From: Acidobacteriota bacterium
GTDB lineage: Bacteria; Acidobacteriota; Terriglobia; Terriglobales; Acidobacteriaceae
NCBI GenBank assembly: GCA_003010405.1
Contig: PJLO01000003.1
Location: 186,001-250,000, forward strand
Direction: 5' to 3'
DNA: 64,000 nt
Position numbers and translations under genes: made by a program. This document shows, in pieces, positions 49,186 through 58,056 of the stretch. The notes beneath the pieces were generated by a model. The model saw only the letters and a program-made list of their open reading frames with translations. It was not told where the DNA came from and did no database searches. Within the stretch, counting starts at the first letter, position 1. The number at the start of each line of letters is the position of its first letter.

Positions 49186-50646
49186 CTACTTAGTTTGATA
49201 AAATTTTGTTTCCAACTTCTCGTCAAAAGACTTTACATCCAATTTGTGCATTGCCTCTGCAGGCAACTGCGGCGCACTTACCTGTTCAGAAGCTGGATCC
49301 ACTATCGTCGGTGTCACTAATACCAGGAGTTCAGTATTCGATCGCTTGACTGACTTCGACCGGAAAAGCATTCCCAAAATTGGAATATCTCCAATGCCAG
49401 GGACCTTGCTCAGCATGGCTGTAGTGCGATTGTCCAGCAGACCCGCAATACCAAAACTTTGGCCGTCGCGCAGTTCGATTTCGGTCTCTGCTCGTCTGGT
49501 TGAAATAGCTGGCATTACAAAACCCGAGACCGTAACTGTGTTTGTGTAGTCAAGTGCGCTTACTTCAGGCGCCACCTTAAGCCGAACCTTATTTCCCTCA
49601 ATATTTCCGGTAAACTCGAGTTTTACGCCATATTGCCGGAACTCAATGGTTACAGCGCCTACGTTGTTGCCACTCTGTACAACGGGATAAGGGAACTCGC
49701 CTCCTGCAAGGAACTTCGCAGGGACTCCGCTGCGAGCCAGCAGGTTGGGCTCTGCCAGTATCTGAAGAACGTTATTCTGTTGCAGATCCCTGACGGTTGC
49801 ACCGAGGTTCAGATCTGGCCGAAATACGAAAATGTTTAAGAGGTCGCTGGTTGTTATCGTAGTTTTTCCCGGCAACGTACTGCCACTCGATGAACTCGAC
49901 GATCCAGCCGATTGCGTGCCAAACTGCTGAGTGGAAACCGTACCTATCGTATTTGCAGCGCCGGTACTCAGGATATTAATTCCGAACTCCTCGAGCCTTG
50001 AGCGATCAACCTCAGCAAACCGCACCTTCAGCATGACCTGCTTTTGGTGAGGCGGAGTAACAGTGAGCGAGTTCACAACATCCTTTGAATAGACACTCGC
50101 CATCTTTAGAACGTCGTCGGCTATTGCTTTGCTGGTAACGGTTCCAGTGGCCAGAACTCTGCCTTGCTCGGCCTCGATCTGTACAGGCTCAGTAGGGAAA
50201 GCCGATCTAATCCCCTCTCGTAACCCCGAAACATCGACATCGGCATAAACATCTAAGATCCGAGCGTTGGAACTCTCGTCCCACAACACCAGACTGCTAC
50301 TCCCAGGCGCCTTCGCGGTCACGACCACTTGGATAGCGCTAACGGTAACCGTGTCCAGCACGTTCGGATTGCTCACCACAAGTCGGCGCAGCTTGGCCTG
50401 AGTATTGAGCACTATTGATCTGCCAACCTGGATGTGTACTGACTGAGTCTCTGGAGCTGCTGTCGGCCGCGCGACCTGCTGCTGAACAGGTATTTCCACA
50501 GGCGCTTGGAGCTTCGAAGCTGCTTGTTTTTCGACGGTCTGGGCCGTCTTCACCGAAGGTGCTTCCGCGGCTACCGTGGACGTTGCTAGACCTGCCAATA
50601 GGAGTGCAACTGCCGGATTAACCACGTGGCTTAAAGGTGCTCGCAT
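49186..50646 (-). CDS. rcpA: Tad pilus secretin RcpA (CpaC)
   Basis: A 486-residue outer-membrane secretin with a signal peptide ('AVALLLAGLATSTVAAEA'), a pilus-type N-terminal domain ('QVGRSIVLNTQAKLRRLVV', 'TVTVSAIQVVVTAKAPGSSS'), a BON-like segment ('VEIPVQ', 'VSGLREGIRSAFPTE') and the C-terminal secretin barrel ('LAGGEFPYPVVQSGNNVGA', 'TRRAETEIELRDGQSFGIAG', 'LVLVTPTIVDP'). The ATG at 50646 is chosen since AAAGGGG lies upstream; a TTG at 50673 would cover that site. It ends 47 bp before tadZ. Confidence 0.94.
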   Translation of the reverse strand: MRAPLSHVVNPAVALLLAGLATSTVAAEAPSVKTAQTVEKQAASKLQAPVEIPVQQQVARPTAAPETQSVHIQVGRSIVLNTQAKLRRLVVSNPNVLDTVTVSAIQVVVTAKAPGSSSLVLWDESSNARILDVYADVDVSGLREGIRSAFPTEPVQIEAEQGRVLATGTVTSKAIADDVLKMASVYSKDVVNSLTVTPPHQKQVMLKVRFAEVDRSRLEEFGINILSTGAANTIGTVSTQQFGTQSAGSSSSSSGSTLPGKTTITTSDLLNIFVFRPDLNLGATVRDLQQNNVLQILAEPNLLARSGVPAKFLAGGEFPYPVVQSGNNVGAVTIEFRQYGVKLEFTGNIEGNKVRLKVAPEVSALDYTNTVTVSGFVMPAISTRRAETEIELRDGQSFGIAGLLDNRTTAMLSKVPGIGDIPILGMLFRSKSVKRSNTELLVLVTPTIVDPASEQVSAPQLPAEAMHKLDVKSFDEKLETKFYQTK

Positions 50647-50676
50647 TCGAGTTTTCCCCTTTGTGGATTTCAATAG

Positions 50677-51507
50677 TTACTCAAACTTATCAATGGTCCT
50701 TTTGCCACCGGCGATAGTCTCGACCTGGTAGACAGTGACAACCGGCTCCACAACCACACGATGAGTTGCTTTTGGCACGATCTTCTTCGGCCCGACCGGT
50801 ACCTGAGCGCCACGCATCAGGTCAGCCATATTTACGGGCTTTGTCTCAGGACTCTTTTGATCCGCTCCGTTGCGAAGCACAAATTGGATCGTCCCTTGAG
50901 TACTGGCCAGCACCAATTTTTCTCCATCCTCAGGTTTGAGCAACAGGGTCACCACGCTCACCGTTTCGGGTTTTCCTGTCGGATCCGGCTCGATCTTCTG
51001 TCCGGCTGTCAGCACCTCTACGTTCGGCAAAACCGTCTGGGTAACCGGGGCCTGCGAGTTTTCCATTTTCGAAGTCACTAGCACATCGACGTGTGAGCCC
51101 GGATACAAAAAACCGGCCACGCCGACAACATCATTGGTTCTTACCGCCACGGCACGCATGCCTTCGGGGATTTTAACCGTCAGGCCAATGCCGGAACCGG
51201 CTTGCGCAATGTGATGGTCCAAGATCGGCTGATTCTGACTAATCGGATAAATGAGTGACCGGCCCACCACGTCGTCAATCTTGGAAAACGCGCCAGCCAG
51301 CGGTATGCTTACCGGCCAATCGATAAGCGTGACGGTATCCGTACTAATGGGCGACCCCGCACTCAGACTCTTTGTCGCCGCTACCACCTTGGTGGTCTGC
51401 TGACGATTAGCCTGCTGCAAACGGATACGACCATAGACAACGTAGCTCACAGCCCCTGCCAGGGCCACGGCGAGCACGAGCGCCAGTACAATTCGTTTGG
51501 AGTTCAT
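50677..51507 (-). CDS. rcpC: Tad pilus protein RcpC (CpaB)
   Basis: A 276-residue CpaB/RcpC protein: N-terminal membrane anchor ('VLALVLAVALAGAVSYVVY'), an SAF domain ('TKSLSAGSPISTDTVTLIDW', 'GMRAVAVRTNDVVGVAGFL') and the RcpC domain ('YPGSHVDVLVTSKM', 'TVSVVTLLLKPEDGEKLVLA'). It is a periplasmic partner of the secretin RcpA. Its ATG overlaps the tadV stop as ATGA, showing coupling. Confidence 0.93.
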   Translation of the reverse strand: MNSKRIVLALVLAVALAGAVSYVVYGRIRLQQANRQQTTKVVAATKSLSAGSPISTDTVTLIDWPVSIPLAGAFSKIDDVVGRSLIYPISQNQPILDHHIAQAGSGIGLTVKIPEGMRAVAVRTNDVVGVAGFLYPGSHVDVLVTSKMENSQAPVTQTVLPNVEVLTAGQKIEPDPTGKPETVSVVTLLLKPEDGEKLVLASTQGTIQFVLRNGADQKSPETKPVNMADLMRGAQVPVGPKKIVPKATHRVVVEPVVTVYQVETIAGGKRTIDKFE

Positions 51508-52043
51508 ATGCCACCTCGGTGATAAAAAGCAAGTGCTGCGTAGATCACCCCCGCCGCAATCGCGACGCCGTAAGGAAGACGGACCGCCTGCTGGTTGGAA
51601 AGGTTCAGGCTCGGATGAGATTCAGCTCCAACGGCAGCGTGAAACTTGACTAACTCGTAAACATTTCGCAATACAACTTTCAGCCTTCGTTGCCAGAGCG
51701 CATAAGCGATGGCCAGGATTCCGCCTGCGATAGCAGAAGCAAGGACAATCTCAATAGAGAGCTTGGGTCCCACGAAACAGCCCACCGCAGCAATCAACTT
51801 AATATCCCCGCCACCCATGGCATGCAACAGGAAGAACACGAAAAATGCTCCTCCACCGATTAGACCGCCCGCAATGGAAGCACCGAGCCCCGACCACCCC
51901 CCGATCACCAGGTGTGCGCCGATCGCGACAATCATCCCGCCATAGGTCAGCCTGTTCGGTATCTTGCTGGTCAGTATGTCCGCGATGCCGCCAACGCAAG
52001 CGACCGCCAGAGCGCCGATGATAAATACAGACTCCGTAGCCAT
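51504..52043 (-). CDS. tadV: Tad prepilin peptidase TadV (CpaA)
   Basis: A 179-residue A24-family aspartic prepilin peptidase with five or six membrane helices. The two catalytic Asp residues are in 'GGIADILTSKIPNRLT' and 'AMGGGDIKLIAAVG'. It cleaves the leader of the Flp pilin and TadE-like pseudopilins. The ATG at 52043 is preferred; an in-frame TTG at 52064 would add seven residues. It is coupled to rcpC by a 4-bp overlap. Confidence 0.93.
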   Translation of the reverse strand: MATESVFIIGALAVACVGGIADILTSKIPNRLTYGGMIVAIGAHLVIGGWSGLGASIAGGLIGGGAFFVFFLLHAMGGGDIKLIAAVGCFVGPKLSIEIVLASAIAGGILAIAYALWQRRLKVVLRNVYELVKFHAAVGAESHPSLNLSNQQAVRLPYGVAIAAGVIYAALAFYHRGGI

Positions 52044-52109
52044 TGTCCCCGCCGACAACTCCAAGCTTTCGAAAAGCTAATTTTACCCGTGTACAAAAAC
52101 CGGAACCAC

Positions 52110-52145
52110 CAGGTGCACACCTCGTGCGCGGTAGATGTGCACCTG
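52110..52145 (-). terminator. Hairpin between flp and tadV
   Basis: CAGGTGCACA (52110-52119) is repeated exactly inverted as TGTGCACCTG (52136-52145), a 10-bp stem 35 bases after the flp stop. No long T-run follows. It could be a partial terminator or a 3' stabiliser that lets flp be expressed far above the assembly genes downstream. Confidence 0.5.
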
Positions 52146-52179
52146 TTCGGCTCGATTTGAAAGCTCTGGATTGAAAAAC

Positions 52180-52368
52180 TTACGATACTGAGCTTGTCAG
52201 CTTGGAGCCAATCTTGCTGAACGCAGAATTGATACTGTTTGCAAGGTTACCCATCGCGGTCACCCCGCCAAAAGCAATCAGCGCTGCCACGAGCGCGTAC
52301 TCAATAAGATCCTGTCCTGATTCGTCAGCATGCAACTTACGAAGGTAATTCAGACAATTTGTTTTCAT
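52180..52368 (-). CDS. flp: Flp/Fap-type major pilin
   Basis: A 62-residue Flp pilin precursor. A basic leader is followed by the processing site and hydrophobic helix 'SGQDLIEYALVAALIAFGG', with the conserved Glu-Tyr pair of Flp pilins, and a short polar C-terminus. TadV would cleave just before or within 'DESGQDLIEY'. The ATG at 52368 has AAAGGAGAAG upstream. It is the first gene of the main tad operon. Confidence 0.95.
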   Translation of the reverse strand: MKTNCLNYLRKLHADESGQDLIEYALVAALIAFGGVTAMGNLANSINSAFSKIGSKLTSSVS

Positions 52369-52816
52369 CCTAAGCTTCTCCTTTTGATAAAAAATCGTTA
52401 AACAGCAACTAGCGAATCTCCTCGCTCGATTAGGCGCCCGTGGACATAAGAATCCCATCAGCCGAGGTTCCGCAACTTACAGCAAACAAACGTGCTTCCT
52501 TCTCTCAGAACAACAGGTTAGATGTGAGTCTCTGCTCGAAAGTTGCCAGACGATGCGTCAAAGAGGCGAGTCACCCCGCCATTCAAACGAGCTTCACATG
52601 CGAGAGCAACGGCCGTCCAGCAGGGCTCAGCGTACCCTCAGGACAATCTGCAAAGCCAAAAACGGAGAAATGCTTTTTTTGTAAAGAGAAGAAACCGTCG
52701 CTACAAAGTACGGTCTGAGCTGCTGAATGTCAATCCCCAAAACGGGAAAAAGATGGCGATACCTTTATGGTAAACACTCTGCGACTGCATGCTTGCAATA
52801 GAGTCACGACAGGGTG
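52369..52816. other. Upstream region of the tad operon
   Basis: About 450 bases between the start of flp and the stop of the GT-C-like gene, both on the minus strand. It should contain the flp promoter. No convincing -35/-10 pair or sigma-54 box was found by eye; short plus-strand frames (for example 52543-52773) have no ribosome-binding site. Confidence 0.4.
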
Positions 52817-54433
52817 TTACCTGCACCGATAAAAGACTATCGCTAACCGATCGTCGTATTCGACACTCCATTTTCCGCTCTCTTTCAACACGCTTGCGAG
52901 CGGAGAGTCTGAAGGTATCAGCACCCATTTAACCTCGTATTTCTCGAGAGGTTCACGCCATTGCCAGCTAGAGTGGGCAGCCTTCAGGTACTCCTTAATG
53001 AAGGCCTCACCGTAGAAATCATGACGATCGTCGAAGTAAAGTTTCGTCCCGGGATACAGTCTGTAGATGAGGTAACCGCTCCAGTCATCGGGATTAAAGA
53101 TGTGATCGCGAATTCCCTTCTGGGCAATGAATTCGGCTGCCTTTACGGGAAAAGTCTGCTCGCTAAAGTGCGCGTCCACAACTTGCACTGAAAATATGCG
53201 CCCGCCATTCAAGACGGTTGCTGCGCAGAGGACCAGCGCAATGAGCGCAATGCCATGTCCTCGAAACCGCTCTTCCATGGCCATCATGTCCATCGAAAAG
53301 GCGTGAACCGATTCGCGCAGCGCAGACAGCCATCGCGCTTGAACCATGCGACAGTATTGCGGAGAAAACACGCTCGACAATGGCCGGCCCAGCGCCAGAC
53401 TGATCAGAAGGGCAGAGATCGGGATATTGCGCGCCGCGTACAAGCCTGCGTGAATCGAGAATAACAACAGGAGCAAGTCGAAGGCGGTGATGCCGTCACT
53501 TCCGAGTACGGATCCTAAGATGACCAGTAATATGAGCATTTCGAAATACCCGAAACCGGAAGCATGGAAGTTCGGCGACATGAACTCATTAATCGAGTTC
53601 ATCAGAAAGCCATTAGATAAGTACTCGTACACATGTACGTGCAGCTTATAGCCATACGGCGTCAGCAACGTGACTGCCAGGCATACCGAGAAAACAAGAG
53701 CAAGAAAGGAGCCCCTTTCAAAATCATCGTCGCGGGGTGCGGTCAGATGATTCCACACTTGCGCGACGCCACAGACACCTAATAAAACCAATCCCAGGAT
53801 GAACCCGCCGTGGACATTTACCCACAGCAGCATCAACAGGGGCAGCCATAGCAAGATCCGGCGCCCGCCTTCGTTGAACCTATATAGAATCTCAACCCAA
53901 AGCAGAGTAAAAAGCCAGGTCAGAACGTGCGGCCTGGCCAGCATGTGTACTTGAGCAGCTGCGGCGGCAAGCAGAGTCAATGAAGCAGCGACGACAAAAT
54001 TCCCGCTTCGGCGGAGCACAAAACGAAAAAGCAGCGCAAACGTTCCGGCGATCACTATGCCCGTAAAGAGCACGACTCCGTTCAGCCCCGAGAGCTTATG
54101 GATCGCGCCTATTCCCGCGTCGTACAGCCACTCCCATGCGTACCAAGCTTCGCCCCCTTTGGTGTATGAAAAGGAATCGACGCGAGGCACGGAATGTGTC
54201 GCAAGGATTTGCTCTCCATTTCGAATGTGCCATCCGGTGTCGGCATCGCCAAGCAGACCGGAACTCGCCGGGCTTAATACGAGAATGCACAGCAGCACCA
54301 GAAAAAACACATCCGCAATCGACGGCAGCACCCAGTGGGTCCAGGCGGCCGGTGCGTTCTCTACACGCTTTGGACTCGCCGGAGCGCTGGCTTCCATACA
54401 AGAGACGAGGTTCAGTGATGGTTTTTCGGGCAT
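52817..54433 (-). CDS. Polytopic membrane protein, GT-C glycosyltransferase-like (paralogue)
   Basis: A 538-residue protein with about ten membrane helices and a C-terminal soluble part. The first periplasmic loop 'GDADTGWHIRNGEQILATH' followed by 'WYAWEWLYDAGIGAIHKL' matches the equivalent 'DPDIWWHFRNAQYLL' loop of the 40834-42327 protein, and the C-terminus 'PDDWSGYLIYRLYPGTKLYF' matches its 'LWGGYLIWN' segment. It is probably a lipid-linked sugar transferase or related envelope enzyme. The ATG at 54433 follows AGGTAGG; an upstream in-frame start at 54508 has no ribosome-binding site. Confidence 0.65.
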   Translation of the reverse strand: MPEKPSLNLVSCMEASAPASPKRVENAPAAWTHWVLPSIADVFFLVLLCILVLSPASSGLLGDADTGWHIRNGEQILATHSVPRVDSFSYTKGGEAWYAWEWLYDAGIGAIHKLSGLNGVVLFTGIVIAGTFALLFRFVLRRSGNFVVAASLTLLAAAAAQVHMLARPHVLTWLFTLLWVEILYRFNEGGRRILLWLPLLMLLWVNVHGGFILGLVLLGVCGVAQVWNHLTAPRDDDFERGSFLALVFSVCLAVTLLTPYGYKLHVHVYEYLSNGFLMNSINEFMSPNFHASGFGYFEMLILLVILGSVLGSDGITAFDLLLLLFSIHAGLYAARNIPISALLISLALGRPLSSVFSPQYCRMVQARWLSALRESVHAFSMDMMAMEERFRGHGIALIALVLCAATVLNGGRIFSVQVVDAHFSEQTFPVKAAEFIAQKGIRDHIFNPDDWSGYLIYRLYPGTKLYFDDRHDFYGEAFIKEYLKAAHSSWQWREPLEKYEVKWVLIPSDSPLASVLKESGKWSVEYDDRLAIVFYRCR

Positions 54434-54603
54434 AGGCCTACCTCGCACTTGTATCAGACTTTGAACAGTGCAACAAGGTGATTGAGGACGATACCCGCGT
54501 ACGTGCAACGGCGCACTGATTTCAAAACTGACAGGAAGTCTTGTTTATGGTTATGCTGTGTGCCATGAACCAAGGCGCGGTCTTAGTACACGAAACTCGC
54601 ACA

Positions 54604-56271
54604 ATGAATTTGTCCGCATCTTCGGAAGTGCCTGAGCGCAACCGGGTGGAACTGTTGATCGCGTTGGCGGTTTTTGCCAGTGCCTGTCTGTATCTCTGGC
54701 CCTTACGCGACTTCCTATCCTTCAACGCTGATGAAGGAATTACACTCGTATACGCCCAACGCATCTTGCGCGGCCAAGTTCCCTATCGCGACTTCTTCAC
54801 CTTTGTTACACCCGGATCCCCGTACCTGATGGCGTTGTGGTTCAAGCTCTTCGGTGCTTCGTTAATTGTTGCTCGAAGCATTCTTTTAGCCTATTCCGGC
54901 ATATTCGGCGCGATAACCTATCTGCTGACACGCCGCAATTATGATCGAACGACTGCACTGTTTACGGCGGCAATACTTATCTTAGGCTGCTTGCCGTACC
55001 GCCTTCTAGTGAACCACAATTGGGATAGCACACTTTCTGCACTGCTAACCATTTATTGCGCACAGCGATTATTGGAGACCTCCATACGTTTTTGGTGGTT
55101 CTCTGTTTCGTTTGCTGCCGCGCTGACCTTCATACTGGAGCAATCGAAGGGTGCCGGAGTATTGCTCGGACTGGCTTTAGCGGCGGTGGTTCTCTCGGTA
55201 TCACCTAAAAATCGATTGCAGGCTTCAGTTAGCAAGTTCTGCTGGGCCGTTGCGGGCTTCGCCATTCCAATGGTGATACTTTTCGCTTACTTTGCTTCCC
55301 AGCATGCAATCGGAGCGATGCTGGAAGCATGGATCTGGCCGGTTAGACATTACTCGATGGTGAATCGGTTGACATTCGGTACCGTCCCGATAAGTGCCCA
55401 CGACCTCCACGATATGTTCACCAGAGGCCCACTATTTCAGCGCACTCTGATTGCTTTCTTTAGCGCACCAATGTTTTTGATCCCCGTGTTTACGTTGCTC
55501 ATCCTGGCGTCAACTACCTATTTGGTCGTGCTTAGATATAAGACTGTTCCATCGACGACCTTCGACACCCCTGTACTCGGCGGTTGTGTATTTTTCGGAG
55601 TTTTTTTATCGACTCTCGCAACCTGCAGGGCCGACATGCACCATCTGCTATACCTGACGCCTTTATTCATGTATTTAATGCCATCGGTATTTGACATAAA
55701 GCACAAGAGCGTCCGGTTCTTATACAGGACTAGGCCCATCATTGCTTGCTTGCTCCTGTTCTCATTCACTAGTTTCGGCCTGATCACAGTTTTCCGCGCA
55801 TCCGCGCCCTCAACACAGACCGAAACTCGACGTGGCAAGACGAGATATGGATACCCTGACGAAGTCATTAGGTATGTCCAAGATAATGTGACCGAGGGGC
55901 AACACCTGTATGTTCATCCCTATCAACCGCTTTACTCATTCCTGACCGGTACTACAAATCCCACTCGCTTCGACTTCCTTCAGCCAGGTATGGCCACTAC
56001 TGACCAGTACGAATCGGCAATTCATGATCTGGCAGCCGATCAGACTAAGGTGGTGTTGCTCGATCCGAATTTTGCCGCCGACAAGATTCCCGTATTTTGG
56101 CCCGCAACTCCCTTAAAGTCTATAGCGTCTGACCCCGTGACAGACTACATCCTGCAGCATTACCGCACATGCAGTTTTCTGAATTCCAATCCTCCACAAG
56201 TGTGGAGTTTCTATTACATGGTAAGGAAAGGCATGGATTGTCCTACAAGCGCAAGGAAGATGACGAAATGA
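54604..56271 (+). CDS. GT39-like (ArnT/PMT-type) membrane glycosyltransferase
   Basis: A 555-residue polytopic protein with the acidic motif in the first loop ('SFNADEGITLVYAQRILRGQ' and 'VPYRDFFTFVTPGSPY'), typical of PMT-type dolichyl/undecaprenyl-phosphate-sugar transferases, about ten or eleven membrane helices and a periplasmic C-terminal part. It would transfer a sugar from a polyprenyl phosphate to protein or glycan. The ATG at 54604 starts the conserved region; upstream in-frame starts at 54541 are weaker. Its TGA overlaps the ATG of the following 49-residue gene. Confidence 0.75.
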   Translation: MNLSASSEVPERNRVELLIALAVFASACLYLWPLRDFLSFNADEGITLVYAQRILRGQVPYRDFFTFVTPGSPYLMALWFKLFGASLIVARSILLAYSGIFGAITYLLTRRNYDRTTALFTAAILILGCLPYRLLVNHNWDSTLSALLTIYCAQRLLETSIRFWWFSVSFAAALTFILEQSKGAGVLLGLALAAVVLSVSPKNRLQASVSKFCWAVAGFAIPMVILFAYFASQHAIGAMLEAWIWPVRHYSMVNRLTFGTVPISAHDLHDMFTRGPLFQRTLIAFFSAPMFLIPVFTLLILASTTYLVVLRYKTVPSTTFDTPVLGGCVFFGVFLSTLATCRADMHHLLYLTPLFMYLMPSVFDIKHKSVRFLYRTRPIIACLLLFSFTSFGLITVFRASAPSTQTETRRGKTRYGYPDEVIRYVQDNVTEGQHLYVHPYQPLYSFLTGTTNPTRFDFLQPGMATTDQYESAIHDLAADQTKVVLLDPNFAADKIPVFWPATPLKSIASDPVTDYILQHYRTCSFLNSNPPQVWSFYYMVRKGMDCPTSARKMTK

Positions 56272-56417
56272 ACTATCACGCACGAAGACAGCTCGTTTTG
56301 CCCGATGATTACGAAACAGGTACACCGTTGCGATTCGATTATGGGCACGTAGCAGAACTCGAAGTTAGCCGAGCGGTCTTATCCCTGCAACCCAAACGCC
56401 TGTGGTATAAGCTCTAG
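56268..56417 (+). CDS. 49-residue protein coupled to the GT39-like gene
   Basis: The ATG at 56268 overlaps the preceding TGA as ATGA, with AAGGAAG upstream, so it is almost certainly translated by coupling. The product is soluble, charged and without Cys ('RRQLVLPDDYETGTPLRFDY', 'SRAVLSLQPKRLWYKL'). It has no recognised relatives. It sits 8 bp before the methyltransferase gene. A longer in-frame reading inside the GT39 gene is rejected. Confidence 0.6.
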   Translation: MNYHARRQLVLPDDYETGTPLRFDYGHVAELEVSRAVLSLQPKRLWYKL

Positions 56418-56425
56418 AGGTTAAT

Positions 56426-57250
56426 ATGCTTGTGAATTGCCCAATCTGCCAAACACCTGCTCGCTTTATGGCGAAGCATCCTGAGGCAGACATTTACCGG
56501 TGCGACTGTTGCACGCACGCCTTCAGCGATGCGGCTTCCATGCTGAAGCAGGAGAGTTACGACTCGACCTATTACGACGACACGCATCGCCGCTGGTTCG
56601 AGCACCCTAACACGGCCCTTTTCGACCGTTTAACCGCCGTCATTCCGTATGGCGGATCGGTTCTCGACGTAGGCTGTGGCCGTGGCGATTTTCTCCGGCA
56701 TGTTCACCGCAAACGGCCAGACGTGCAGGTTACGGGGATCGATTATTGTCCGAACAAGGATGAAACGATCCGCTTTCTGCAAGGCGACGCCCTCACACTC
56801 AATATCCCTGATCAATTCGATGTTGTGGTTTCACTCGCCGTCATAGAACACGTAGCCGACTGTCGCGCACTAACGCGCCGTATGCGGGAGTTGACGAAGG
56901 CAGGCGGCACTATGGCTGTTATGACACTGAATGAATCCAGCATCCTCTACGGATTAGCACGCGCCGGTCGAGTACTGGGCGTCCCTCTGGCCTTCAATCG
57001 TTTGTACTCGCGCCATCACATCCACCATTTTACCCGCGCATCACTGCGCTGGCTGCTGAAATCGTGTGGTCTAAGTGTGTCCCGGCACCTCATGCACAAT
57101 GCACCAGTGGAAGCTATGGATATGCCCGTCTGCCATCCTGCTGTAGACGCCATACTTCGAACCGGAGTCTGGGCCGTGTTTGCCGCCGGTTCCGTTACGT
57201 CAAAAACTTATCTGCAAACTGCGATTTGTTCCACTCATACCACCAACTGA
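56426..57250 (+). CDS. Class I SAM-dependent methyltransferase with N-terminal zinc knuckle
   Basis: A 274-residue protein. The N-terminus has 'CPICQTPARF' and 'YRCDCCTHAFSD', paired CxxC knuckles typical of sugar/lipid-associated methyltransferases. Motif I is 'GSVLDVGCGRGDFLRHVH', followed by 'TGIDYCP' (acidic end of strand 2), 'FDVVVSLAVIEHVAD' and 'GGTMAVMTLNE'. Its substrate is unknown. It probably belongs to the glycosylation operon with the GT39-like gene. Confidence 0.82.
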   Translation: MLVNCPICQTPARFMAKHPEADIYRCDCCTHAFSDAASMLKQESYDSTYYDDTHRRWFEHPNTALFDRLTAVIPYGGSVLDVGCGRGDFLRHVHRKRPDVQVTGIDYCPNKDETIRFLQGDALTLNIPDQFDVVVSLAVIEHVADCRALTRRMRELTKAGGTMAVMTLNESSILYGLARAGRVLGVPLAFNRLYSRHHIHHFTRASLRWLLKSCGLSVSRHLMHNAPVEAMDMPVCHPAVDAILRTGVWAVFAAGSVTSKTYLQTAICSTHTTN

Positions 57251-57339
57251 TGGATTACGATTAAAACAGACTTACAGCGGTCTTCCGCAACCTGACGTGA
57301 AGTCCCGCTCGCCGCCGATGAAGGCGAAAACTCCCAAGA

Positions 57340-58056
57340 TCAGAGTGAACTAACCTGTCGCTTCCCTACCACCACATACTGTGCGCCAAGTGGACACCAC
57401 GTCAGGTGACGTTCCAATGGTCTGAGCGCGCTAAGCAGGCGAGGAAAGAAAACAATGTAGTCCCTTTGGAGACCACAAAGACGAGCATCGGAGCAATATC
57501 CGAGCGTTTCACCCGGATTCAGCAGCACTGCGTCAGCATCGAATTCGCAGCGGTCAACCGCCCTCCTCGTCAGAGGATTTGACGGATTGTGCTCGAAAAT
57601 AAAAAGTCGCCCGTTTGCAGACAACCGCGCGGAAATAGACTTTATCAGGCTAGCGCGCTCAACCACTGGGACATGGTGTAGGACATTGGCCACCACGATC
57701 GCACTGTATTCACTGCGTAGATCGTTCTGGTCAGACGTAAACCTGCCCGAGCTTGCCACTTCGGGATCGATCAGAGCTATGCTTTCGCTGGAGATATCGA
57801 AGCCGTCCCGCAAAGCGGCGGGAAACTGGTTTTTCAGGGCCCGCGAAAGCAATCCAATCCCGCAGCCAAAATCGAGCAAACTTCCGGCGAAGTTCGATCC
57901 CAGAACCGCGGCTACGTACCTGGCCTTCACCCGCGCAAAGTAATCTCCGCTCTCGCCTGTGATAGCAACGTTGCTATCCAGAAGAGCACGGTAATCGGGC
58001 GCACACTCGTCGAAACTGTAACCCCGGTTGCCTGAGTGCATAGATTTAGAACTCAA
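57340..58056 (-). CDS. Class I SAM-dependent methyltransferase
   Basis: A 238-residue enzyme with motif I 'GSLLDFGCGIGLLSRALK', 'DGFDISSESIAL', 'YSAIVVANVLHHVP' and 'NGRLFIFEHNPSNPL'. It has no additional domain. The TTG at 58056 overlaps the stop of the upstream GT2 gene (TTGA) with AAGGAA upstream; an ATG at 58041 is a possible alternative. Coupling to the glycosyltransferase implies a glycan or lipid substrate. Confidence 0.82.
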   Translation of the reverse strand: MSSKSMHSGNRGYSFDECAPDYRALLDSNVAITGESGDYFARVKARYVAAVLGSNFAGSLLDFGCGIGLLSRALKNQFPAALRDGFDISSESIALIDPEVASSGRFTSDQNDLRSEYSAIVVANVLHHVPVVERASLIKSISARLSANGRLFIFEHNPSNPLTRRAVDRCEFDADAVLLNPGETLGYCSDARLCGLQRDYIVFFPRLLSALRPLERHLTWCPLGAQYVVVGKRQVSSL

